From DASQPR01 sp963797605 (GTDB lineage Bacteria > Actinomycetota > Actinomycetes > Mycobacteriales > Micromonosporaceae), in assembly GCA_963797605.1 (NCBI GenBank), contig CAWCPX010000016.1, forward strand, positions 124,001-188,000: a stretch of DNA of 64,000 nt, written 5' to 3'. Each line of letters opens with the position of its first letter. Position 1 is the stretch's first letter. Shown one piece after another: positions 1 through 7,219 of the stretch. The notes under the pieces were generated by a model, which did no database searches, had not been told where the DNA came from, and saw nothing but the letters and a program-made list of their open reading frames with translations. The position numbers and the translations under genes are program-made.

Positions 1-128
1 TCTCGACCGATGGACGGCTGACGATCTACCCGATCGCGGTGGCGAAGGTGTCACGGAAATGGCGGGCCACACCGGATGCCGCTCCGACCGCGCCGTGGCT
101 CGAACCGGCGAAGCCGATCGCGTACGCG

Positions 129-1004
129 CTAGCCGAGGCTCCCATCACCGTCGGCTGAGCCTTCGTACTTCGCGGCGTACGCCTGCCGGGAGCCACACAC
201 CGAGGCCCGGCTGCACGAACAGCGCGAGCCGTCGGCGTCCATCCGGACGACGACGGCATCGCGCGGCACGCTGTGACCGACGACCCGGCCGGCGCCCTCG
301 GGCGTCGTGACGCGCTCACCGATCGCCGGTGCGGTCGCCTGGAACTGCTGGTAGAGCGGGTGCTCGTATTTCAGGCAGCACATCAGGCGCCCGCACGCCC
401 CCGAGATGCGCAGCGGGTTGAGTGGCAGATCCTGATCTTTGGCCATGCGGATGCTCACCGGCTCGAAGTCGGTGAGGAACGTGGCGCAGCAGAGGTCGCG
501 ACCGCACGAGCCGATGCCGCCCTGCACCCGGGCCGAGTCACGCGCGGCGAGTTGCCGCAGCTCGACACGGCAATGCAGGGTGGCGCCGAGGTCACGCACG
601 AGCGCCCGGAAGTCGACTCGATGCGGCGCGGTGAAGTAGATCGTGGTGCGCCCACCGGAGGAACCTTCGGCGTCGACGACGTGATCGACCGCCACGACCT
701 TCATCGGCAGTTCGTGGTCACGAATCAGCTGCTTCGCCGCCACCTTCGCGGCCGCCTTACGCTCCCGTTGCACCTGATCGCGAGCCATGTCGCCGTCGTC
801 AGCCGGCCCGATCAACAGCGGGAACCCGTCGGTCTCCTCGCTGACCCACTGCGGTGCCCAGACGCACTCGGCGACCTCGGGGCCGTCGTCGGTCGGCACG
901 AGCACACGGTCACCCACGCCGAACTGGTGCGAGCCGGGATCGAAGTAGAAGAGACGGCCGTACCGGTTGAAGCTGACCGCGCACAGCATGCCCATGCGGC
1001 TCAC
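129..1004 (-). CDS. PSP1 domain protein, RicT/YaaT-like
   Basis: This 291-residue protein matches the PSP1 C-terminal domain family, whose best studied member is RicT (YaaT) of Bacillus, an Fe-S-linked partner in RNA processing complexes. Its function in actinobacteria is not settled. Two cysteine clusters typical of the family are visible: CGRDLCC (C167, C172, C173) and CGRLMCC (C204, C209, C210). The N-terminus reads MSRMGMLCAVSFNRYGRLFY; M1 is used, but M4 or M6 would also fit. In many actinobacteria this gene follows tmk and holB. Here it lies downstream of them on the same strand, but a repeat region, a surface-protein gene and a type VII-like module sit in between. The family call is firm and the role uncertain. 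Confidence 0.88.
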   Translation of the reverse strand: MSRMGMLCAVSFNRYGRLFYFDPGSHQFGVGDRVLVPTDDGPEVAECVWAPQWVSEETDGFPLLIGPADDGDMARDQVQRERKAAAKVAAKQLIRDHELPMKVVAVDHVVDAEGSSGGRTTIYFTAPHRVDFRALVRDLGATLHCRVELRQLAARDSARVQGGIGSCGRDLCCATFLTDFEPVSIRMAKDQDLPLNPLRISGACGRLMCCLKYEHPLYQQFQATAPAIGERVTTPEGAGRVVGHSVPRDAVVVRMDADGSRCSCSRASVCGSRQAYAAKYEGSADGDGSLG

Positions 1005-1205
1005 TGTAGTAGTGCTGGCCGAGAACTTGAAGCACCGGAAAATGCTAGGTATTCGGACTATTTGCCGGTGTGCGTACGTTTGACGTCTTTTGGCGCGCCG
1101 TAACTGCGGTTTCCCGGGCCTCGTTGCGTCGGCGTAGGCACCTCATCCTCGCCGCCGTCCTGATCACCCCAGCGGCGACGCCCCCACGGTCTACCGGAGG
1201 AATCA

Positions 1206-2612
1206 ATGCCGAACAAACGAATTCCGCATGCCCGACAACCGAAATCGCGGCCCCGCCGACTCGCCGTACTCGCCGCCGCGACAACGCTCGGCATCACGCT
1301 CACCCCCGGCCTGATCCTCGCCCCGACCTCCGCCGATGCCGCGTCCCACTGCGTACCGCTCGGTCACTCCGCGTCCGCCTCCTCCGATCTGCTGCGGGTC
1401 GCAGCGCTCGACGCCGGCGTCATCGGTCTCGTGGCAGGGGGCCGGTCGCCGACATCACCATCGGGCACACCAGCGCCGTCGTGGCAGGTCCACGGCCGGA
1501 TCAGGCGACCGGTACGGCGAGATATCTGAGTGCTCGCATGGCCGGCATCACCGTGCCGCCCGCCCTCCTGAACGCCGAGGCCCAGCAGACCGCACCGCCG
1601 CCGGAACCGATCCCGGACGAGCATTCGCTGGTCGCGCTCGACACCGGCCTGCTGAACCTCGGCGTCGGTCGCGTCGAGGCGTCGGCCGGCCGGGTCGTTT
1701 ACGTGCGCCCGGGCCAGCGCGAACGCCGCCCTCGCCGATGCCGCCGTGCTGCCCGGATCCGCCGGCCACAGCCTGCTCGCGCTGAACGACAATCTGAACA
1801 GCGGCTCCGGCGCCACGCTTCTCGATGACGGTCACCATCTTTCGACCGCCGCCACGGCCGCCGTCGGGCTCGCCGACATGCGTCTCTTCGATGGCACCCG
1901 GGCCGCGATCGGCGTCAAGGTCATCACGGAGCCGACGCTGATCGGGGTCGCGACCGGCAACGCGGCGACCTCGTACGTCATCTACACGTCGCCGGTCCTC
2001 GACGTCACGCTGCCCGGCGGGATCTCGGCCCACCTGGACGGCGTGCACACGAACATCGACGTCGTCACGCCGTCCGCGGCCGGAGCGGTAGCCGCGTTGC
2101 TGGGATCACTCGGGTTGCCGGTCGCGTCGGTGCTGCCGCCGCTCGGGACCCAGCTCGAACTCCGGCTGACGGTCGGTGCCGCGACGACACACGTCAGCGC
2201 GGATTCGGTCTCCGGCACGGCCGCCTCACTACGCGTACAGGTGCTTCTCGTGCCCGGCGACATGAGCGACGGCATCGTGGCGCACGCGGTGAAGAACGCG
2301 ACTCCCGTGCTGGATCTGGGCATCGGCGTGCTGTCCGTGGCCGCGTCGGCACGTGATCATCGGGTGCCGGTGAAGAGCGCGAGCCCGACCGTCAGCCCGT
2401 CGGCGAACCCGGTCGTGCCGACAGCGGGCACGTCGACTTCCCCGAGCACGTCGACGCCCCCGAGCAGGTCGACGCCCCCGAGCCCAGTGACCGTCGCCGC
2501 GAACCTGCCGCTCACGGGATCGCGGAGCGCTTGGTTCATCGCGGCCGGCATCCTGATCCTCGCCGGCGGACGATTCCTGCTCGTGGTTTCCCGGCGCCGA
2601 ACCTCATCGTGA
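1206..2612 (+). pseudogene. Sortase-anchored (LPxTG-like) surface protein, two compensating frameshifts
   Basis: The gene opens with a clear ribosome site (GGAGG seven bases before ATG) and a signal peptide ending near residue 45 in TSADAASH. It closes with a proline/serine/threonine-rich wall-spanning stretch, the sortase motif LPLTGS, a hydrophobic helix and RRRTSS. The two ends are in the same frame, but the middle (about 1440 to 1710) reads sensibly only in another frame. The first frame breaks at a run of five G near 1437 and would stop at 1527-1529. The second break is near 1710, after which the frame reads ANAALADAAVLPG. The shifts cancel, so the change is either a real compensated mutation or two assembly indels. 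No known enzymatic domain was recognised in the exported part. Called broken as written; the anchor signals are certain. Confidence 0.7.
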
Positions 2613-2821
2613 CACGCGCGAAGTTTCGTGGGACTAATCGGACAAATTGCGCTAGAGTTTCCCATGTCAAGAACCCGAGCCTCACGGTACGGGTGAGACA
2701 AAAAGCCTGCGGGGGGTGCAGGAGCCACGGCGCCGGACGTGAAGCGAAAGCTTCCGCCTGGCGCCGTTGGCGCATCCACACTCGAATACGTCGGCCCCGG
2801 CGGGGAGGCTGCGAGTCATAC
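2613..2821. other. Intergenic DNA after the surface-protein gene
   Basis: No convincing frame is present. The stretch AGCCTCACGGTACGGGTGAGAC near 2678-2699 contains a short inverted repeat (CTCAC/GTGAG) that might end the upstream transcript, but no T-run follows. Nothing else was recognised before the hairpin repeats begin at about 2822. Confidence 0.4.
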
Positions 2822-3115
2822 GGTTCCGCGATTCGGCTGGCGTGCCGATCGTGGAACCACAGCGCTCCGGGATGGCGGGTCGGTTTCCCGATCCGGTGGG
2901 TTATGGAGTGTCCCGGTAAGGGTCCGTTGGTTCCACGATCCGGTGGATGCCGCAGATCGTGGAACCGAATGCCCGGGGTCACGCGGTTCATGATCCGATG
3001 GATTCGGCAGACCGTGAGACCAGAGCGCCCAGGGAAGCCGGTTCCACGATCCGGTGGGTACGGCGGTTCGCGGAATCACATCACCCGTCCCGGGATGCAG
3101 GGTTCCAAGATCCGT
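2822..3115. repeat. Array of about six degenerate hairpin repeats (47-61 bp period)
   Basis: Six related units begin at about 2822, 2882, 2929, 2985, 3040 and 3101. Each starts with a variant of GGTTCCACGATCCGGTGG. The better-preserved units carry the reverse complement GATCGTGGAACC some 15 bp later (2847-2858 and 2955-2966), so each unit can fold into a stem of up to 12 bp. In the unit at 2929 the arms GGTTCCACGATC (2929-2940) and GATCGTGGAACC (2955-2966) are perfect. Spacing varies, which argues against a CRISPR array. Minus-strand frames cross it but look like by-products of the repeat. Confidence 0.8.
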
Positions 3116-3175
3116 TGACGGTGCGACTGATTTCCGTCGATATCGAGCCGCCGTGGGTGTTCGGTCGATGATCAC

Positions 3176-4400
3176 ATGGGCGGGAGAAGCCGCGAACAAT
3201 TCGGGAATATCGCCCGGAGCCCGCAGGGTCAGTCGACCAGCGCCGGATTTGTCGCGTGTCGACACGCCCGCCGTCGGATTTCTGACGCCACTGTCGTCGA
3301 GAGGGGCGCCAAACCACCTTGACGTCGGAAATCCGACCGCCTCGGCGTGTCGCCCCGGCGTGTCACGCCTCGAACGGTTCGGCCGCCCGAAGAGGCGCCA
3401 GATCAGCCGTGACGTCGGAACTCCGACCGCGACGGCGTGTTGCCCCCGGCGTGTCGCGCTTCGAACGCTCCGGCCACCCGGAGGCTCGGCACCACGAGGG
3501 CTCGCAACGTTCACGTTTGCCGTCAAGTCGACCGCCTTGAGCCCTTCGCAACCTTCACGTTGCCCGGAAGCTGACCGTGTCGAGCGCCTCGCCGCCTTCA
3601 CGTTTGCCTGGAAGCCGAGCGCCTTGAGCAACGTTCACGTTTGCCTGGAAGCCGAACGTCTCGAGAATGAGGCGGCGAACAGCCCGGGAATGTCGCGCGA
3701 AACCCGGGATTCGACAAGATCAGCCGCCAGGCGGCGATCGTCAAGTCGACCCGCGCCGGATCTGTCGCGTGTCGACACGCCCTCCATCGGATTTCCGACG
3801 CCACCGTCGTCCGAGAGGCGCCGAACCAACGCTGACGTCGGAAATCCGACCGCCTCGGCGTGTCGCCCCGGCGTGTCACGCTTCGAACGGTCCGGCCGCC
3901 CGAAAACCCGGCACCACAAGCTCCTCGCAACCTTCACGCTTACCCGGAGCGTCGGCACCACGAGCACCTCGCGGCCCACGTTTCCCCGGGCCGAACACCT
4001 TGAGCGCCTCGCCGCCTTCACGTTTCCCCGGAACCCGAACACCCTGAACCCTGCGCAACCTTCACGTTTGCCCGGGAGCCGAACACCTTGAGCCCTGCGC
4101 AACCTTCACGTTTGCACGCAAGCCGAGTGCTCTGGAATGAGGCGGCAAACAACCCGGCAATGTCGCCCGAAAACCCGGGATTCGACAAGATCAGCGACCA
4201 GGTGCCGACCGCCAAGTCGACCCGCGCCGGATCTGTCGCGTGTCGACACGCCCACCGTCGGATTTCTGACGCCACTGTCGTCGGAGAGGCGCCAAACCAA
4301 CCTTGACGTCGGAAATCCGACCGCCTCGGCGTGTCGCCCCGGCGCGTCGCGCTTCCAATGGTCCGGCCGTCCGAAACTCAGCCTCGAAACCCTTGAACGC
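3176..4400. repeat. Composite repeat block: three long units with a 14-bp palindrome, separated by 44-bp tandem repeats
   Basis: Long units of roughly 220-240 bp begin near 3186, 3667 and 4137. Each contains the perfect palindrome GCGTGTCGACACGC (3254-3267, 3767-3780, 4238-4251). Each also contains a spaced inverted repeat, GTCGGATTTC then GAAATCCGAC (3273-3282 and 3328-3337 in the first unit). A partial extra copy of the second half follows the first unit at about 3403-3480. Between long units lie tandem repeats of about 44 bp built on GCAACCTTCACGTTTGCCCG. They start near 3504, 3548, 3591 and 3628 in the first cluster and near 3927, 3971, 4011, 4055 and 4099 in the second. DNA from 4400 to 4509 is a degenerate continuation. 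Frames through the block change sense at each repeat and none has a credible start site, so it is treated as non-coding. Confidence 0.82.
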
Positions 4401-4509
4401 GAAGCCCACCGCCATGCCCGCGTCAACATTGACGTGCCCCGAAACCTGGGCACCCCGAAACCCACCCCGAAACTGAGTTTCATGCCCGATCCAACGCCGG
4501 AACACGCAG

Positions 4510-5172
4510 TCAGCGCGCCTCGATGTGACCCGTTAGGTCGACAGTGATCGGGGTCGTGGCCCGGAGCGGCACCCGCACCCGGATCTCGGCCCAGCGCTGT
4601 TGCACCGCCCAGCCGGCCTCGATCGCGCGGGCGACGGGGTCGAGCACGTGCGCGGCGATGTCGGCGGCGGCCAGGATCACGGCCGGATCGAGGTCGCTCC
4701 CGATCGCGGCGCGCACCGTGACCGCTTGGGCCGACCCGAGGCAGGCGCCGACCTCCACCGCCAGCGTGTGCCGGGTGCTCGCCGCCCACTCGGCGACGTC
4801 TTCCAGGTAGTGGGCCGTGGCGGCGAGGCGGGCAGTCAAGCCGTCGTGGTCGTCGATGATCTGACCCGACAGGTCGGCCCATCGGCTCGCATAGGCCGAG
4901 GCCGCCACCCCGTGACCGGAAAGAATCGACGGCACCTGGGCGACAACGGTGCGGACATCGGCTTCCGATGCGGCGATCGGGCCCGCGTCAGCGCGCATCT
5001 CGCTCGGGGCGAGTGCCGCGACCTGTGCCAATGCGTCACCTGGCAGGGCTCCGACGCGGCGCATCAGCGCCCAGACCGGATGCGCCGGCGGCGCGCCGTG
5101 CCTCGTCAGCAGGTCATCGACGTGACCGAGTAAATCGGTCGCCGGTGGCATCACCCGATCGAGTAAATCCAT
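4510..5172 (-). CDS. Helical protein of unknown function, type VII secretion module
   Basis: This 220-residue protein has no recognised domain. It is rich in alanine and predicted long helices, with no signal peptide or membrane segment. Its start ATG overlaps the stop of the upstream EspC-like gene by one base (TGATG), which indicates translational coupling. The order YbaB-like, EspC-like, helical protein resembles small type VII secretion cassettes in which the last gene encodes a secreted or chaperone-like partner. A role as a secreted substrate is inferred only from neighbours and composition. The gene's 3' end abuts the repeat block at 4509. Confidence 0.75.
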   Translation of the reverse strand: MDLLDRVMPPATDLLGHVDDLLTRHGAPPAHPVWALMRRVGALPGDALAQVAALAPSEMRADAGPIAASEADVRTVVAQVPSILSGHGVAASAYASRWADLSGQIIDDHDGLTARLAATAHYLEDVAEWAASTRHTLAVEVGACLGSAQAVTVRAAIGSDLDPAVILAAADIAAHVLDPVARAIEAGWAVQQRWAEIRVRVPLRATTPITVDLTGHIEAR

Positions 5173-5480
5173 CAGGCACCGCCGAAGCTCGACGAGCGGC
5201 CGCGGGTCGAGTCGACGTCACGGTAACCAGACGCCGACGCTCGCAGGGACACGGCCAGATCAGTCATCGCGGAACCGAGGGCGTGCGCCTCGTCGGCCCG
5301 GGCCCCGAGCGCGACGCCGATCTGGCTGTGCAACGCGCCGCCCAGATCGCCGAGCGGCCCGACCGCCTCACCGCCGAAATCGCGAATCGACGGCGACACG
5401 CTGGACAGCCGGGTGCCGGAAGCGGTCACGTCGGCGCTCGCGTCGTCGAGGCGACGGGCCACGTCGTCGAGCTCCATCAC
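5172..5480 (-). CDS. EspC-like type VII secretion target
   Basis: This 102-residue, all-helical protein resembles the EspC/ESX-secretion-associated family. The N-terminus MELDDVARRLDDA is followed by a helix-turn-helix hairpin and a low-complexity serine/glycine tail (STRGRSSSFGGA). Proteins of this type are small exported partners of ESX systems and usually sit beside a WXG100-type or YbaB gene. The start codon lies in an ATGA overlap with the YbaB-like gene upstream (5477-5480), and the gene overlaps its downstream neighbour by one base. No ESX core ATPase is adjacent, so this is an orphan module relative to the eccB/esx genes near 63 kb. The family call is good; export is inferred. Confidence 0.72.
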   Translation of the reverse strand: MMELDDVARRLDDASADVTASGTRLSSVSPSIRDFGGEAVGPLGDLGGALHSQIGVALGARADEAHALGSAMTDLAVSLRASASGYRDVDSTRGRSSSFGGA

Positions 5481-5809
5481 AACCTCCCCACGGGGTCATA
5501 GTCGGCGAACGTCTCCGCTCGCAGCTTTTCGCGGGCCCACCGGACGGCGTCGGCCGCAGCGGTCACCGCGAGACGCACCGACCGCGAGACATCAGCGCTC
5601 GACTCCTCAAGCAGCCGCTCATCGATCTCGACGTCACGGATCTCACCATCGACGCCGACCAGCACCGAGACGAGACCGTCGGGCGAGCGGACCGTCACCT
5701 CCATGCTCGCGCTGGCTTTCGTGAACTCAGCCAGCCGCTCATCAATGCGCTGATAGCGCTCGATGGCTTCTTCGATGAACATCTCGTCGATCTCGCGCGC
5801 CACCCGCAT
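5477..5809 (-). CDS. YbaB/EbfC family DNA-binding protein
   Basis: A 110-residue protein with the YbaB/EbfC fold signature: an N-terminal helix, then a sheet including VRSPDGLVSVLVGVDGEIRD, then a C-terminal helix (AADAVRWAREKL). Such proteins bind DNA as dimers. In actinobacteria, divergent members are often placed first in type VII secretion cassettes. The open frame extends upstream to 5887, but the ATG at 5809 is chosen because GGGAGGG sits two bases before it and the family homology begins there. It is the first gene of a tightly coupled three-gene operon running to 4510. A perfect DnaA-box 9-mer lies about 60 bp upstream. Confidence 0.82.
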   Translation of the reverse strand: MRVAREIDEMFIEEAIERYQRIDERLAEFTKASASMEVTVRSPDGLVSVLVGVDGEIRDVEIDERLLEESSADVSRSVRLAVTAAADAVRWAREKLRAETFADYDPVGRL

Positions 5810-5870
5810 CGCCCTCCCGCATCGCACAGTAGGGCACGCGGACATCGACAGGGAAGAGTGAATTGGAGCC

Positions 5871-5879
5871 TGTGGATAA
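5871..5879 (-). promoter_or_regulatory. Perfect DnaA-box 9-mer (TTATCCACA) upstream of the YbaB/EspC operon
   Basis: The plus strand reads TGTGGATAA, which is TTATCCACA toward the operon that starts at 5809. It matches the DnaA-box consensus exactly. The same 9-mer in the same orientation occurs at 50777 and 63400, each time upstream of a secretion-related minus-strand gene. Function is unproven. Confidence 0.45.
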
Positions 5880-5995
5880 CTAAGCACGGGTCGCGAAGTT
5901 AGGTCGAACGAGCCGCGAACCAGGTGTTGATCCGGCTACATATCCAGTCAGGTGTCCGGCCGAACAGAAGGCGCCAACGCTGCGCGAAGTCGGTG

Positions 5996-7219
5996 TTAGC
6001 CCTGCCAGAGAGCGAGCATCATCGCTTCGACCGCGATGCGCGGCTTCACGTTGAGCTCGATGGCTTCACGGCACTCGATGATCGCCTGCAGCCGCCGCAG
6101 CGTGCTCTCCGAGCTCCACCGTGACGCCGCGGTCGCCGCCATCTCGGCCGTGTCACCGTGCACGGCGGCCACCGGCGCGTCGAAGCGGCGCACCAGCACG
6201 TCGCGGTAGAAGCCGGCCAGGTCGATGAGCGCCCGATCGAGCGCGTCACGCTGGGCTCGGGTGGCGCGGGACTTCTGCCGGCGTTCGAGATCTTTCAGCA
6301 CACCCGCCGATCCGCGCATCGCCCCGGTCGAACCCTTTCCGGTGCCGCCGGCACCCAGTGCCGTCTCGAGTTCGGCACGCTCGGACGTGTCCATTTCGGA
6401 CACAGATGCCGCCGCTTCGGCTTCGGCGGCCGCGATGAGCGCCGACGCGGCGTCGAAGCACGCGCCGATGCCGGTGAGTTTGCGAGGAATGCCGAGGACA
6501 GCCTCGCGGCGGGCACGAGCCTCCGGGTCACGGGCCAGCCGGCGCGCCCGGCCGACGTGGCCCTGCGCCGCTGCCGCCGCCCAGGCTGCCCGGTCGGGAT
6601 CGGTGCCGTCGCGGTCGATCAGCACCGACGCCACCGCCTCGGCCGACGGCTGACCGAGCGCCACCAGCCGGCAGCGCGACCGGATCGTCACGGAGATGTC
6701 GTCGGGGTGGGTCGACGGGGTGCACAGCAGGAAAACCGTGCGGGGCGGTGGCTCCTCGATCGCCTTGAGCAACGCGTTACCGGCCTGTTCGGTCAACCGG
6801 TCGGCGTCTTCCACCAGCAGCACCTGCCAGCGGCCCAGGGTCGGCGAGGTCTGTGCCCGCATCACGAGGGCGCGCATTTCGGCGACGCCGATCGTGATGC
6901 CCTCCGGGACCACGAAGCGCACGTCGGCGTGCGTGCCGGCGAGCGCGGTGTGGCATGCCGCGCAGTGCCCGCAGCCACCGTCGGCACACTGCAGGGCAGC
7001 CGCGAACGCGCGCGCCGCGACCGAACGCCCGGACCCGGCCGGCCCCGTGAAGAGCCACGCGTGCGTCATCGCTCCGTTGGCGCCGGCCGCCGGGGACTCG
7101 TCGCCGGCTGCGGCCCGGACGATGTCGTCGGCGGCGGCGACCGCGCGCGTCAGCGTTTCGACCGCGTCAGCCTGGCCGACGAGCAGGCCGAACACACCGC
7201 CGCTCACCGCTGTCGTCAT
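5996..7219 (-). CDS. holB: DNA polymerase III subunit delta' (clamp loader)
   Basis: This 407-residue AAA+ protein matches the delta' subunit of the replicative clamp loader. It shows a P-loop-like GPAGSGRS (59-66) in which the usual lysine is arginine, consistent with the reduced ATPase activity of delta'. A four-cysteine zinc module follows (C78, C83, C86, C89), then the SRC arginine-finger motif in TIRSRCRLVAL. It overlaps the end of the MFS-dTMP kinase gene by four bases (ATGA at 7216-7219). That is the classic tmk-holB coupling linking dTTP synthesis with replication. The next gene in this direction would normally be the PSP1 gene, now displaced about 5 kb. The call is firm. Confidence 0.95.
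   Translation of the reverse strand: MTTAVSGGVFGLLVGQADAVETLTRAVAAADDIVRAAAGDESPAAGANGAMTHAWLFTGPAGSGRSVAARAFAAALQCADGGCGHCAACHTALAGTHADVRFVVPEGITIGVAEMRALVMRAQTSPTLGRWQVLLVEDADRLTEQAGNALLKAIEEPPPRTVFLLCTPSTHPDDISVTIRSRCRLVALGQPSAEAVASVLIDRDGTDPDRAAWAAAAAQGHVGRARRLARDPEARARREAVLGIPRKLTGIGACFDAASALIAAAEAEAAASVSEMDTSERAELETALGAGGTGKGSTGAMRGSAGVLKDLERRQKSRATRAQRDALDRALIDLAGFYRDVLVRRFDAPVAAVHGDTAEMAATAASRWSSESTLRRLQAIIECREAIELNVKPRIAVEAMMLALWQG

Noticed and set aside
1..128. C-terminal end of a gene at the left edge
   Set aside because: Frames cross the edge but none shows a recognisable family within 128 bp.
2822..4400. Possible CRISPR array
   Set aside because: Unit lengths vary, spacers are not unique sequence between constant repeats, and no cas gene is present.
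2816..4505. Minus- and plus-strand reading frames of 60-345 residues across the repeat block
   Set aside because: They are translations of the repeats in shifting frames, lack start sites and show no domain; the palindrome and stems are better explained at the nucleotide level.
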